Source: Prochlorococcus marinus XMU1419
Lineage (GTDB): Bacteria > Cyanobacteriota > Cyanobacteriia > PCC-6307 > Cyanobiaceae
DNA: 64,000 nt
Direction: 5' to 3'
Assembly (NCBI RefSeq): GCF_017695955.1
Contig: NZ_JAAORO010000001.1
Location: forward strand, 186,001-250,000
Part shown: one piece after another, positions 29,175-38,511 of the stretch
How the letters are laid out: each line of letters begins with the position of its first letter
How positions within the stretch are numbered: position 1 is the stretch's first letter
The notes under the pieces: model-generated
What the model was told of the DNA's origin: nothing
Database searches by the model: none
What the model saw: the letters and a program-made list of their open reading frames with translations, nothing else
Position numbers and translations under genes: made by a program

Positions 29175-29303
29175 TTAAATTCTTTCACTCCAATAAATAA
29201 CAGCTCCAAAAGCCTCTAATTGCAGTCTTCTATGCTTAGCCTCTCTTAAGGAAACTACCTCTCTAGATCTTTTTCCGTTAAAAAGCCATTCGATTATTAC
29301 CAA
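29175..29303 (-). CDS. Candidate 42-aa small protein upstream of psbA
   Basis: A short open frame on the opposite strand in the 438-nt gap before psbA. It begins at TTG with a GAGGA ribosome site six bases upstream and encodes a basic, helix-prone peptide (start LVIIEWLFNGKRSREVV, end GAVIYWSERI). Its codons look like Prochlorococcus coding sequence, and the residue mix (WLFNG, LREAKHRRLQLEA) is not random AT-rich noise. An in-frame TGA four codons before the TTG limits the start. No function can be assigned. The rest of this gap holds nothing visible at 29056-29174, and the psbA promoter and leader downstream. Confidence 0.6.
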   Translation of the reverse strand: MVIIEWLFNGKRSREVVSLREAKHRRLQLEAFGAVIYWSERI

Positions 29304-29392
29304 GTTGAATCCTCAATAACAAAGAAAATCTTAAGACATGGAAGTTCTTTTCTCCTGTTTTCCAAAAAATAAGTTTACTTAAAGAAAAAATA

Positions 29393-29424
29393 TTTACACA
29401 TTTTTAGCGATTTTGGTCTAAAAT
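29393..29424 (+). promoter_or_regulatory. Probable psbA promoter
   Basis: TTTACA at 29393-29398 can serve as the -35 element, with TCTAAA (29417-29422, spacing 18) or TAAAAT (29419-29424, spacing 20) as -10. Transcription would then begin near 29431, giving a leader of about 63 nt that starts at the first hairpin described below. This is inferred from position and consensus only. Confidence 0.5.
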
Positions 29425-29430
29425 CTTCGA

Positions 29431-29478
29431 AGCGGAAACTTATTTTCCGTTTTTATTTACACGTCTCACTTTAGAGAC
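29431..29478 (+). promoter_or_regulatory. Two hairpins in the psbA mRNA leader
   Basis: Hairpin 1: CGGAAA (29433-29438) and TTTCCG (29444-29449) around CTTAT, extended by a G-U and an A-U pair, directly followed by a T-run, so it resembles a weak intrinsic terminator. Hairpin 2: GTCTC (29463-29467) and GAGAC (29474-29478) around ACTTTA, ending 15 nt before the ATG, where it can affect ribosome access. No Shine-Dalgarno sequence is evident before psbA, which makes leader structure a plausible control point. Confidence 0.6.
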
Positions 29479-29493
29479 ATACTTTACGAACTC

Positions 29494-30576
29494 ATGACAA
29501 CTATTCAGCAGCAGCGTTCTTCGCTGTTAAAAGGTTGGCCACAGTTTTGTGAGTGGGTAACATCAACTAACAACAGAATTTATGTTGGTTGGTTCGGCGT
29601 CTTAATGATTCCATGCCTTCTTACAGCAGCGGCTTGCTTCATCGTTGCATTCATCGCAGCACCACCAGTAGACATCGACGGAATTAGAGAGCCAGTTGCT
29701 GGTTCATTCCTATATGGAAACAACATCATCTCAGGTGCAGTTGTTCCTTCATCTAACGCTATTGGTCTACACTTCTACCCAATTTGGGAAGCAGCTACTG
29801 TAGATGAGTGGTTATACAACGGTGGTCCTTACCAGCTTGTAATTTTCCACTTCCTAATTGGTATCTCAGCATACATGGGAAGACAGTGGGAGCTTTCATA
29901 CCGTTTAGGTATGCGTCCTTGGATCTGTGTTGCATACTCTGCACCAGTTTCAGCAGCTTTCGCAGTATTCCTTGTATACCCATTCGGTCAAGGTTCATTC
30001 TCTGACGGAATGCCTCTAGGTATCTCTGGAACATTCAACTTCATGTTCGTTTTCCAGGCAGAGCACAACATTCTTATGCACCCATTCCACATGGCTGGTG
30101 TTGCTGGTATGTTCGGAGGATCTTTATTCTCAGCTATGCACGGTTCACTTGTTACTTCATCTCTAATCAGAGAAACAACTGAGACAGAATCTCAGAACTA
30201 TGGTTACAAGTTCGGACAAGAAGAAGAAACATACAACATCGTTGCAGCTCATGGCTACTTCGGTCGTTTGATCTTCCAATATGCAAGTTTCAACAACAGC
30301 AGAAGTCTTCACTTCTTCCTAGCTGTATTCCCAGTTGTTTGTGTATGGTTAACTTCAATGGGTATCTGCACAATGGCATTCAACCTTAACGGTTTCAACT
30401 TCAACCAGTCAGTTGTTGATGCAAACGGTAAGATTGTTCCTACATGGGGTGACGTTCTTAACAGAGCAAACCTAGGTATGGAAGTAATGCACGAGCGTAA
30501 CGCTCACAACTTCCCACTTGATCTAGCAGCAGCTGAGTCTACAACAGTAGCTCTTTCAGCTCCAGCTATTGGTTAA
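29494..30576 (+). CDS. psbA: Photosystem II reaction-centre protein D1
   Basis: Core PSII subunit that binds P680, pheophytin, QB and the Mn4CaO5 cluster in the thylakoid membrane. The 360 aa show five transmembrane helices. The Mn ligands lie in the usual C-terminal stretch ([14 protein letters not shown]), and the extension past DLA is the CtpA-processed tail. At the position equivalent to residue 130 it has Gln ([12 protein letters not shown]131 here), the low-light D1:1-type residue. Codons are richer in C-ending triplets than in the neighbours, typical of a very highly expressed gene. A strong terminator follows. Confidence 0.99.
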   Translation: MTTIQQQRSSLLKGWPQFCEWVTSTNNRIYVGWFGVLMIPCLLTAAACFIVAFIAAPPVDIDGIREPVAGSFLYGNNIISGAVVPSSNAIGLHFYPIWEAATVDEWLYNGGPYQLVIFHFLIGISAYMGRQWELSYRLGMRPWICVAYSAPVSAAFAVFLVYPFGQGSFSDGMPLGISGTFNFMFVFQAEHNILMHPFHMAGVAGMFGGSLFSAMHGSLVTSSLIRETTETESQNYGYKFGQEEETYNIVAAHGYFGRLIFQYASFNNSRSLHFFLAVFPVVCVWLTSMGICTMAFNLNGFNFNQSVVDANGKIVPTWGDVLNRANLGMEVMHERNAHNFPLDLAAAESTTVALSAPAIG

Positions 30577-30597
30577 GCTTAAAGTTCTTAAACTTAC

Positions 30598-30624
30598 AAG
30601 CCCCCTTTTTGGGGGCTTTTTTTT
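30598..30624 (+). terminator. Rho-independent terminator of psbA
   Basis: AAGCCCCC and GGGGGCTT form a perfect 8-bp stem with a TTTTT loop, followed by a run of T. It begins about 20 nt after the psbA stop and isolates psbA from aroC as a single-gene transcript. Confidence 0.95.
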
Positions 30625-30684
30625 GTTTAATTTTCAATTGGTTTCATATAATGTTTATATATAGATAAAACATTTGATATTTCT

Positions 30685-31785
30685 ATGAGTAGTAGTTTTG
30701 GAAAAATTTTTCGTGTTAGTACTTTTGGAGAATCACATGGTGGTGCAGTAGGAGTTATCCTTGACGGATGTCCACCTAAATTAAAAATAGATATAAATCT
30801 GATACAAAATGAATTAGATAGGCGCAGACCTGGCCAAAGTGACATTACAACACCCAGAAATGAAGAAGATAAAATTGAATTATTAAGTGGGATAAAGGAA
30901 GGGTTAACACTTGGAACTCCAATAGCAATGTTGGTAAGAAATAAGGATCAAAGACCGAAAGACTATAATAATTTGGAGCAGGTATTTAGACCTTCTCATG
31001 CAGATGGTACATACCATCTGAAATATGGAATTCAGGCAAGTTCTGGCGGTGGAAGAGCCTCTGCTAGAGAAACAATTGGGAGAGTAGCTGCTGGTGCTGT
31101 AGCAAAACAATTATTAAAAACCTTCTGTAACACTGAAATACTATCTTGGGTAAAGCGTATACATGATATTGATTCTGATATAAATAAAGAGAAGATTTCT
31201 CTCAAAAAAATAGATTCTAATATTGTTAGATGTCCTGATGAAATGGTATCAACAAAAATGATCGAGAGAATTAAGGAATTAAAGCGTCAAGGAGACTCTT
31301 GCGGCGGTGTTATTGAATGTCTAGTAAGAAATGTTCCCTCTGGTCTTGGAATGCCTGTTTTTGATAAATTAGAAGCTGATTTAGCAAAGGCTTTGATGTC
31401 TTTGCCTGCCACGAAAGGCTTTGAAATAGGTTCAGGTTTCTCTGGAACTTATTTAAAAGGAAGCGAACATAATGATGCCTTCATCAAGTCTGATGATATT
31501 AGTAAGTTAAGAACAACATCAAACAATTCAGGAGGTATACAGGGCGGAATAAGTAATGGTGAAAATATCGAGATGAAGATAGCTTTTAAACCTACAGCAA
31601 CCATCGGGAAAGAACAGAAAACAGTAAATGCTGAAGGAAAAGAAGTTTTGATGAAAGCAAAAGGGAGACATGATCCATGCGTTCTACCAAGAGCAGTTCC
31701 CATGGTTGATGCTATGGTAGCTTTAGTACTTGCTGATCATTTGCTTCTAAATCATGCTCAATGTGACTTAATAAATAAGCAGTAG
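30685..31785 (+). CDS. aroC: Chorismate synthase
   Basis: Last step of the shikimate pathway: EPSP to chorismate, using reduced FMN. The 366-aa protein carries the three family signatures: [17 protein letters not shown] (about residues 14-30), [14 protein letters not shown] with [17 protein letters not shown] (about 109-148) and the C-terminal [18 protein letters not shown] (about 330-347). The ATG chosen is immediately before the conserved [18 protein letters not shown] region. It lies downstream of the psbA terminator with its own promoter presumably in the 60-nt gap. Confidence 0.97.
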   Translation: MSSSFGKIFRVSTFGESHGGAVGVILDGCPPKLKIDINLIQNELDRRRPGQSDITTPRNEEDKIELLSGIKEGLTLGTPIAMLVRNKDQRPKDYNNLEQVFRPSHADGTYHLKYGIQASSGGGRASARETIGRVAAGAVAKQLLKTFCNTEILSWVKRIHDIDSDINKEKISLKKIDSNIVRCPDEMVSTKMIERIKELKRQGDSCGGVIECLVRNVPSGLGMPVFDKLEADLAKALMSLPATKGFEIGSGFSGTYLKGSEHNDAFIKSDDISKLRTTSNNSGGIQGGISNGENIEMKIAFKPTATIGKEQKTVNAEGKEVLMKAKGRHDPCVLPRAVPMVDAMVALVLADHLLLNHAQCDLINKQ

Positions 31786-31816
31786 TTTTGTTGAATAAAT
31801 TGTATTTATACTTAAC

Positions 31817-32443
31817 TTAATTATTTTTAAGCCATTCATATATTTTTGGATCAAATTTTTTATTTTTGATAGCTTTATCTCCAATTACTACTGCTTTATA
31901 CCCTAAAGATTTATAAGTTTTTAAATCATTGATTGATAGTCCTCCAGCAGCGATGAAATCAATATTTTTAAAGTTGAGTATATTTATCGAACTATCTTTA
32001 CTTTTTATTGGATAAATTTTGATAATGTTGCAATTTAAATTTATCGCTTCCTTAAAATCCTTTAAATTATTAATTCCAGGAATAAGTAAATAATTTTTTG
32101 ACTGTGCATAATTGAAAAGATCTTTATCCCAATATTTCATCATCGAAAAATTTAATCCAATTTTTAAAGAATCCTCTATTGATTGCTTATTAATTATGGA
32201 GGCAGAGCCTAAATTAATTCTTGGATATTTAATTTTGATAATGGATACAAAATCTAACCAATTTTCGTTGTTAGACCAACTTATTTCAATATTTTTTAAT
32301 CCTAATTTTACTAGGCTTTCTAATTCTTCAAAAAATGAATTTCTTATAGAGGTATTTGAGTAAATATTATCTTCAGGTTTTATAAGTAAAAAAAAAGACT
32401 CTTTTTTCAGGAACTCCGAAAAAGAATCTTCTTTATTATTCAT
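31817..32443 (-). CDS. eda: Divergent KDPG/KHG aldolase family protein
   Basis: A 208-aa TIM-barrel protein of the Eda family, which splits 2-keto-3-deoxy-6-phosphogluconate in the Entner-Doudoroff pathway. The Schiff-base lysine (IIKIYP, K142) and the general-base Glu (NIEIS, E53) are kept, and PGINN and AAGGLSIND correspond to the substrate and phosphate loops. The substrate-contacting Arg of E. coli Eda (R49) is Ser57 here, and T73 is Ser82. Overall similarity is low, so the substrate may differ. It converges on aroC and is followed upstream by ftsH with 21 nt between. Confidence 0.7.
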   Translation of the reverse strand: MNNKEDSFSEFLKKESFFLLIKPEDNIYSNTSIRNSFFEELESLVKLGLKNIEISWSNNENWLDFVSIIKIKYPRINLGSASIINKQSIEDSLKIGLNFSMMKYWDKDLFNYAQSKNYLLIPGINNLKDFKEAINLNCNIIKIYPIKSKDSSINILNFKNIDFIAAGGLSINDLKTYKSLGYKAVVIGDKAIKNKKFDPKIYEWLKNN

Positions 32444-32464
32444 TAAAAATTTAAATTTTCGAGC

Positions 32465-34318
32465 TTAAATATAGTTTGCGACTTTTACTTCTGAGCGGTT
32501 AAGCAAATCTTGGATATCTTCAGTATCTATAGTTTCTCTTTCGATGAGCATTTGAGCCATTTCGTCAAGAACAGTTCTGTTGTCTGTTAAAACTTTTGTA
32601 GCTCTCTTATAGGCAATATCAACAAGTTCAGAAACCTCCACATCAATTGTAGCGGCTGTGTCTTCAGAGAAGTCTCTTGTAGAGCTCATATCCCTTCCGA
32701 GAAACATTCCACCTTGAGATTGACCTAGAGCGACTGGACCTATTTTGTCACTCATGCCAAATTTAGTGATCATTTGTCTAGCTACATTGGCAACTTGCTG
32801 TAAATCATTTGAAGCTCCTGTAGTGACTTCTTCTTCTCCATAGACTATTTCTTCAGCAACTCTCCCTCCTAGGGCTACAGCCATTTGATTTTGAAGGTAA
32901 GAACGAGAATAAAGTCCTGATTCCATTCTTTCTTCACTTGGAGTAAAGAAAGTTAAGCCTCCGGCTTGACCTCTTGGGATTATTGAAACTTTTGCTACAG
33001 GATCATAATCAGGCATTAATGCTCCTACAAGTGCATGTCCAGCCTCATGATAAGCAACCAATTCTTTTTTCTTGTCACTAATAACTCTATCTTTCTTTTC
33101 TGGGCCAGCCATAACTCTTTCAATAGCATCGCTTACTTCATCGTTACTTACTTTATCTAAGTCTTTTCTAGCTGCTAATATTGCAGCTTCGTTTAGTAGA
33201 TTTGCAAGATCAGCTCCTGTAAACCCTGGCGTTCTTCTGGCAACTTTATCAAGATCAACATCTTTTGAAAGTGTTTTATCTTTAGCATGAACATTTAATA
33301 TTTGTAGCCTTCCAGCATAATCCGGCCTATCTACTGTTACCTGCCGATCAAATCTACCTGGACGCATTAGAGCTGAATCTAAAACATCAGGTCTATTAGT
33401 AGCAGCAACTATTATTATTCCAGAGTTACCTTCAAATCCATCCATTTCTGTAAGAAGTTGGTTTAAAGTTTGTTCTCTTTCATCGTTTCCTCCTCCCATA
33501 CCTGCGCCTCTTTGTCTACCCACTGCATCAATTTCGTCAATAAATACTATGCAAGGAGCATTCTTTTTGGCTTGCTCAAAAAGATCTCTAACTCTGCTTG
33601 CACCAACTCCTACAAACATTTCCACAAATTCTGAACCCGATATAGAGAAAAAAGGAACACCTGCTTCTCCTGCGACTGCTTTAGCTAAAAGAGTTTTTCC
33701 AGTACCAGGAGGTCCAACGAGAAGCACACCTTTTGGAATTTTTGCTCCAACAGCAGTAAATCTATCTGGGCTCTTAAGAAAATCTACAACTTCAGTTAAT
33801 TCTAATTTTGCACCTTCAACACCAGCTACATCTGAAAAAGTAACCTGTGTAGATGGTTCCATTTGAAGCCTAGCTTTGCTTTTGCCAAAGTTCATGGCTG
33901 GATTACCACCTCCAGCATTTCCGCTTTGAGACCTTCTGAAAAGAAAAAATAGTCCTCCTATTAAAAGAACTGGAAAGATTAAGCTACTAATAGCTTGTTG
34001 CCATGGGTTAGCTAATTTTGTAGGTGTTACTGCAATATCTACATTATTTTCAGTTAGAATTTTTAATAAATCTTTGTCTGGGGCTAAATTAACTTCAGAT
34101 CTGCTCCCATCATTTTCAACCACTTGAGCCGTTGCATTGTCTGGAGATATTAAGACTCTACTAATTTCTTTATCTTGAACAGCCTCTATAAAATCACTGT
34201 ATCTTAATGTCTTTGTAGCATTTTCTGTACTAGGTTTATCAAAAACAGAAGTACCAATGAAAATTACAGTGATGACGGCAAGGACATAAAGCCCGACGTT
34301 TCTCCAACGTTTATTCAC
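32465..34318 (-). CDS. ftsH: ATP-dependent membrane zinc protease FtsH
   Basis: AAA+ metalloprotease of 617 aa. Two N-terminal transmembrane helices (about 8-24 and 111-127) enclose a lumenal/periplasmic domain. The AAA module has Walker A GPPGTGKT (202-209), Walker [12 protein letters not shown] and the second region of homology [20 protein letters not shown] (as 20 residues). The zinc site is HEAGH near residue 425. Cyanobacterial FtsH proteins degrade damaged D1 in PSII repair; with psbA and psbO nearby this is a natural role, but the paralogue (FtsH1-4 equivalent) is not assigned. Confidence 0.97.
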   Translation of the reverse strand: MNKRWRNVGLYVLAVITVIFIGTSVFDKPSTENATKTLRYSDFIEAVQDKEISRVLISPDNATAQVVENDGSRSEVNLAPDKDLLKILTENNVDIAVTPTKLANPWQQAISSLIFPVLLIGGLFFLFRRSQSGNAGGGNPAMNFGKSKARLQMEPSTQVTFSDVAGVEGAKLELTEVVDFLKSPDRFTAVGAKIPKGVLLVGPPGTGKTLLAKAVAGEAGVPFFSISGSEFVEMFVGVGASRVRDLFEQAKKNAPCIVFIDEIDAVGRQRGAGMGGGNDEREQTLNQLLTEMDGFEGNSGIIIVAATNRPDVLDSALMRPGRFDRQVTVDRPDYAGRLQILNVHAKDKTLSKDVDLDKVARRTPGFTGADLANLLNEAAILAARKDLDKVSNDEVSDAIERVMAGPEKKDRVISDKKKELVAYHEAGHALVGALMPDYDPVAKVSIIPRGQAGGLTFFTPSEERMESGLYSRSYLQNQMAVALGGRVAEEIVYGEEEVTTGASNDLQQVANVARQMITKFGMSDKIGPVALGQSQGGMFLGRDMSSTRDFSEDTAATIDVEVSELVDIAYKRATKVLTDNRTVLDEMAQMLIERETIDTEDIQDLLNRSEVKVANYI

Positions 34319-34364
34319 AATAAATAATCTCTAATTTATACATAATACTAATAATAAAACAATA

Positions 34365-35540
34365 TTAAGAGTTTCTTAGTACATCTACTACACTTTTAAA
34401 TGCAAACCATTCTGGAATTGGTTCGCCGCTCCTCAATTTTTTCCTAAATTCTGTACCACTAAGTTTCATAATTTCATAATTGTATTCCTTAGCTTCTTCA
34501 GCCGTAATATATCCTTTTTCCTTGGTATAAACTAAATTTTTTGAAGGAACAGTTTGCATCATTAACTCGCCTGCACATTTATTTGCAAAATTCTGTGCGT
34601 CATATGGTCCATAAAAATCTTCACCAGTTGATGATGACTTACAACCAGCCATATCTCTACCGATAATAAAATGGGTGCAACCATAATTTCTTCTTATTAT
34701 CATATGTTGAAGAGCTTCTCTTGGCCCTGCCATATGCATTGAATAAGGTAAAAAAGCCCATTTTATCCTTGCATCAGATATTTCTTCTTCTAACTCTTTA
34801 TAGGTTAAATATCTAACTTTTCCAGGGATATCATCTTGTTGAGTTGGCCCACAAGTTGGATGTACTAAAACAACTGAATTATGAGAAACATTATCTGACA
34901 GTAAGGCATTAGTAAATAATTCATAATGTGCTCTATGAATTGGATTTCTGCATTGAAATGCAACTACATCATAATTAGATGGCAGCGTAGCTCTTACTTC
35001 AGCAGGGGTTTTGCAAGGAAATTCTCTAATTGGTAATTCGAAGCCGTAAACCCTCCCACCTATGTAGAATCTACCCCTCTCATTAAAGATCATCTTAACA
35101 GCTGGATGATCTAAAGAATTAGTACCATAACAAAGTTCAGCCTCTAAGGATTTATCAGGCTCCCATATAGAACTTACTTCTAAAACTGCAATTTTTTGGT
35201 TTTTATAGGTAAGCAAGATTGTCTCTCCAACTTTTACTTCTGCATTATTTGAATCAAATACAATTGGTAAGCCAAAAAGCAAACCGCTTGTGTCTCTATT
35301 ATTTTTAATGACCGATTTATAGCTATTTTCATCCATAAAACCTTCCAACGGAGAAAAAGCTCCTACCATCAAGAGTTCTAAGTCGCATGCATTTCTCTCG
35401 CTACATTCAAACTCAAAGATAGCTTTAGAGATAAGATCATTTTTGAGATGATTATCTTTGATAATTAAATTTTTTAGTTCCCCTCCGTAAGGCGGTATTA
35501 GTCCATCAGAGTCTGTTAATGTTTTTTGTTGTGATTTCAT
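34365..35540 (-). CDS. sat: ATP sulfurylase (sulfate adenylyltransferase)
   Basis: Forms adenosine 5'-phosphosulfate from ATP and sulfate, the first step of assimilation. The 391-aa single-domain enzyme has QCRNPIHRAHYELF (QxRN and HxxH nucleotide site, about residues 196-209), VHPTCGPTQQDDI, and GRDMAGC (about 292). No APS-kinase domain is fused. It is in line with psbO upstream and ftsH downstream on the minus strand, with gaps of 73 and 46 nt. Confidence 0.97.
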   Translation of the reverse strand: MKSQQKTLTDSDGLIPPYGGELKNLIIKDNHLKNDLISKAIFEFECSERNACDLELLMVGAFSPLEGFMDENSYKSVIKNNRDTSGLLFGLPIVFDSNNAEVKVGETILLTYKNQKIAVLEVSSIWEPDKSLEAELCYGTNSLDHPAVKMIFNERGRFYIGGRVYGFELPIREFPCKTPAEVRATLPSNYDVVAFQCRNPIHRAHYELFTNALLSDNVSHNSVVLVHPTCGPTQQDDIPGKVRYLTYKELEEEISDARIKWAFLPYSMHMAGPREALQHMIIRRNYGCTHFIIGRDMAGCKSSSTGEDFYGPYDAQNFANKCAGELMMQTVPSKNLVYTKEKGYITAEEAKEYNYEIMKLSGTEFRKKLRSGEPIPEWFAFKSVVDVLRNS

Positions 35541-35572
35541 TTTTTTGAATAGATAAAGAAAAATTTTGAAAA

Positions 35573-35597
35573 AAAAAGAGGGGTTGAACCCCCTTTT
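35573..35597 (-). terminator. Rho-independent terminator downstream of psbO
   Basis: On the minus strand GGGG (35589-35592) pairs with CCCC (35580-35583), with a TTCAA loop and A/T flanks, followed by CTC and a run of eight T. It starts about 17 nt after the psbO stop and lies between psbO and the ATP sulfurylase gene. Confidence 0.85.
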
Positions 35598-35613
35598 ATT
35601 TCTTAACTAGAAT

Positions 35614-36408
35614 TTATGCCTTTCTTCCGTAAAGCTCTCCGATTATTTTTACATCAAGTGGATCTTTTGATCCCATGTCTGTATCTGAAGGTTGGATAGC
35701 TTCAAAAGTGCCTGCAAATTCGTCTGTGTCAGAATCCACATTATTTATTGAAAGAGTGATAACCCCTGTACCATTTACATCAACTTTGATATTTTCCTTG
35801 GCAAGTTCTTCATCATCTCCTCCTAATGCAACTAAACCTTGAGCATATTCAACTCCAGTATTTTTTGCTCTTGCTTTAGGATCTAGAAAATCACCAGTTC
35901 TGTAGTTAGGTGTAAATGTTGAACCACTAACTTCGGTTCCTGGCTCAATAGATGAAGGTAAATCAGCTTTAAGATCTTTTGCTGAGAATGCAAATGGGAC
36001 CTCTAAGCCACCAGGAGTTAAGACTGTAATAAGTTGAAAATCGATACCACCTTTTTCGGTAAAAGTTCCTGAATCTATATCTCCATAAACTTCTGTAACT
36101 GTGGTGTTATTTCTGGGGCTAATAATTTTTGTAGAAACAAATTCTGCAGCTTTTCTTTTCGTCCCTGGCACTTTTACATAAACTTCTGTTGGATGCATGC
36201 ATATTCCTTTAAGGCTATCTCCATTTCCTACAGATATTGATCCGACAAGAGATGAGTCTAATGTAGGACAATCATTAGCTTTACCTGTGTTCACAACATC
36301 TGTAAATTGTGCGTTTCCTCTTTCAGAAAAAGCAAATGTTTTAACAGGTACGAAAGCAAAAGTTATACAAATTGAAATAACAAAAGCTAAGAAAGAACGA
36401 ATTCTCAT
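35614..36408 (-). CDS. psbO: Photosystem II manganese-stabilising protein PsbO
   Basis: Extrinsic 33-kDa protein of the oxygen-evolving complex on the lumenal side. The 264-aa precursor starts MRIRSFLAFVISICITFAF, a Sec signal peptide ending near residue 27 (KTFA). The mature part has the conserved disulfide pair in NDCPTLDS and GICMHPTEVYVKV, and GGIDFQLITVLTPGGLEVPF. An upstream in-frame ATG at 36453 would add 15 residues before the signal peptide; the inner ATG matches the usual precursor. A stem (36500-36505 with 36510-36515) lies in its untranslated leader. Confidence 0.97.
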   Translation of the reverse strand: MRIRSFLAFVISICITFAFVPVKTFAFSERGNAQFTDVVNTGKANDCPTLDSSLVGSISVGNGDSLKGICMHPTEVYVKVPGTKRKAAEFVSTKIISPRNNTTVTEVYGDIDSGTFTEKGGIDFQLITVLTPGGLEVPFAFSAKDLKADLPSSIEPGTEVSGSTFTPNYRTGDFLDPKARAKNTGVEYAQGLVALGGDDEELAKENIKVDVNGTGVITLSINNVDSDTDEFAGTFEAIQPSDTDMGSKDPLDVKIIGELYGRKA

Positions 36409-36621
36409 AATTAAAGTTGCAGTAAAGTTCTGTGACGATTGATTAAAGGTCATCTAAATAGTTCAGTACGGATATTACAAGGGAAAGGACCATAAAGGAA
36501 GGACTTTTAAATCCTCGAAACAACCCGTAGCTTTTTAGATTTTTAAAAACTTGAATTATTGTAAGCTATCACATTATTTTTAATGATTAAGATTACAAAA
36601 AAATACAAACAAAAAATTTTT

Positions 36622-37878
36622 TTAATCTTTTTGTGAAATGATTTTAGTAATCAATTTATTTGCTAAATCAATTTTTGATGTTTTTTTTATATGATGTTCT
36701 ATATTTTTTTTATCGAATAGCCAACCTTCGTTTTGAGCTAAATAACCAAATCCCTGCCCTTTAAGATCTATTGGATTTGCAAATAAATAATCACAACCTT
36801 TTTGAATAATCTTTTTTTTGATTATTATTTTTGCTTCTTCAATAGATCCTGTAAAAGCGCAAAAACCAACAAAAACTTGATTATCTTTTTTTGATTCACT
36901 AATTTTTTTTAAAATATCTGGGACTAATTCAAAATTTTTAATCAAATGATCATTAATTTTATTTTTTGGAATTTTAGCTGAATGATCTGAGAACATCTTA
37001 AAATCAGATACTGCTGCATTCATAAAAAAATAATCACAATTCGAAATTTCATTATTGATTACCTTAATCAAATCATCACTAGTTTCAATTTCATATCTTT
37101 GAATTCCATCAGTAAGATCTTTATCAATTTTCAGAGGCCCATGAACATATCGTACTTGCGCCCCTCTGAATCTTGCTACTTGAGAGAGCATTAAGCCCAT
37201 TGCTCCAGAACTTTTGTTAGTGATATGTCTTGCGGAGTCAACCTTTTCAGAAGTGCACCCTCCAGTTATTAAAATTTTTTTATTGAGTAAATCTTTATGA
37301 TAAGTATTTTGATTTTGTGAAGTTATAAATTCAAGAGCTAATTGAATTAGATCATTTGGAGGTATCTTGCCGATACCAATAGCATCGCATGCTAAGAGAC
37401 CTTCACTTGGTTGTAAAGACAAAACATTTTCATAATTTTGTAAATTTTTATAATTTTTTTGAACAGCTTTATTAAGCCACATTTGAGTATTCATTGCTGG
37501 TGCAACAATAATTGGCTTAATATTTGCCATTAAAATACTTGGAATCAATCCATCTGCATTCCCAGTTACCCATTTTGATAATGTTGTCGCAGTTAAAGGT
37601 GCAATAATTAAAATATCAGCCCAGTTGCAAAGTTCTATATGAAGAGGTTTTGATTGAATATTAGACCATTGATCTTCTTCTAAAATACAAGGGTTTCTAC
37701 TTAAAATAGAAAGAGAAAGCGGTTTTATCAATTTCTCTGCATTTTTAGATAAAACGCATTTGATTTCATAATTCTCTTTCGCTAATTGGCTAACTAATAA
37801 TGGAATTCTTACAGCTGCAATACTCCCTGTTATTAGTAAAAGAACCTTTGTTTTATAGTTCTTATTTTTAGTTTTCAT
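36622..37878 (-). CDS. coaBC: Bifunctional phosphopantothenoylcysteine decarboxylase/synthetase
   Basis: Carries out two steps of coenzyme A synthesis. N-terminal CoaC flavodoxin-like half: LLLITGSIAAVRIPLLVSQL (with the FMN site), the PAMNTQMW motif near residue 151, and ACDAIGIGKIP (the substrate-recognition cysteine). The C-terminal CoaB half begins near residue 200 (ILITGGCTSEKVDSARHITN) and includes MNAAVSDFK. The chosen ATG overlaps the upstream gene by 11 nt; an ATG at 37896 would add six residues. Transcribed toward psbO. Confidence 0.93.
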   Translation of the reverse strand: MKTKNKNYKTKVLLLITGSIAAVRIPLLVSQLAKENYEIKCVLSKNAEKLIKPLSLSILSRNPCILEEDQWSNIQSKPLHIELCNWADILIIAPLTATTLSKWVTGNADGLIPSILMANIKPIIVAPAMNTQMWLNKAVQKNYKNLQNYENVLSLQPSEGLLACDAIGIGKIPPNDLIQLALEFITSQNQNTYHKDLLNKKILITGGCTSEKVDSARHITNKSSGAMGLMLSQVARFRGAQVRYVHGPLKIDKDLTDGIQRYEIETSDDLIKVINNEISNCDYFFMNAAVSDFKMFSDHSAKIPKNKINDHLIKNFELVPDILKKISESKKDNQVFVGFCAFTGSIEEAKIIIKKKIIQKGCDYLFANPIDLKGQGFGYLAQNEGWLFDKKNIEHHIKKTSKIDLANKLITKIISQKD

Positions 37879-38104
37879 CGAAAGGTTCCTGATCAAGGAG
37901 GTGTATATAGTCAGATGTTAATTCAGGTCTATTTATTGCAAGAGCCCTCAATAGATGCCAGTCATTTAAACCATCAAATGGGGAAGTATAGTTATCATCC
38001 TCTAGCCTTTTTGCGAGCTCAAGGGTCATTTCTTCGTTAAATGAATTTACTAGCTCTTCACTTATTTTATTTTCAGAAATAAATTCCACATTGAATAGAG
38101 TCAA
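37868..38104 (-). CDS. Small acidic cyanobacterial protein (DUF2555-like)
   Basis: A 78-aa acidic protein with an N-terminal stretch VEFISENKISEELVNSFNEE and a conserved-looking core LAKRLEDDNYTSPFDGLNDW followed by HLLRALAINRPEL. It resembles the cyanobacteria-specific DUF2555 family, but that match is from memory of the pattern. It is soluble, without cysteines, and overlaps the 5' end of coaBC, so the two are likely cotranscribed. Function unknown. Confidence 0.78.
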   Translation of the reverse strand: MTLFNVEFISENKISEELVNSFNEEMTLELAKRLEDDNYTSPFDGLNDWHLLRALAINRPELTSDYIHLLDQEPFDEN

Positions 38105-38298
38105 TATATTTTAATAATAATGCCTCATGTAATTATTTATAATTGATGGATGTATTAATTAAATATTTTCGCGTATATAAGAATTAAGAAGGTATCTTGT
38201 AATTTTTTTAATTCATTTATCTTCATTTTCAGTCATAAATATGCAAACTCTTCTTATCAAAAATAATTTTTTTAATATAGAGTTGTCTAATTTTTATC

Positions 38299-38499
38299 AT
38301 GTCTCAAACTAAGAAAGAGCAAGTCATCAGTCACATTCGCTATTTACGGCAAGAACTAAGAGAAATGCATTTAGGTATTAAAGAAGATGGCCTGTTCCCA
38401 GAACCAGGAGAATTAAGAGGATTAATCGCTCAGCTAGAGGCATTACTTGAATTAATAGAGGGAAATACTAAAATTCATTCAAACTCTGACGCAGCTTAG
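38299..38499 (+). CDS. Small helical protein of unknown function
   Basis: A 66-aa protein, MSQTKKEQVISHIRYLRQEL at the start, mostly amphipathic helix with a second helix LRGLIAQLEALLELIEG. No cysteines or membrane segment. The gene is followed by the Ycf20-like gene only 12 nt downstream on the same strand. The 194 nt before it show no gene or clear structure. No function can be assigned. Confidence 0.75.
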   Translation: MSQTKKEQVISHIRYLRQELREMHLGIKEDGLFPEPGELRGLIAQLEALLELIEGNTKIHSNSDAA

Positions 38500-38511
38500 T
38501 AAAAAAGCAAA

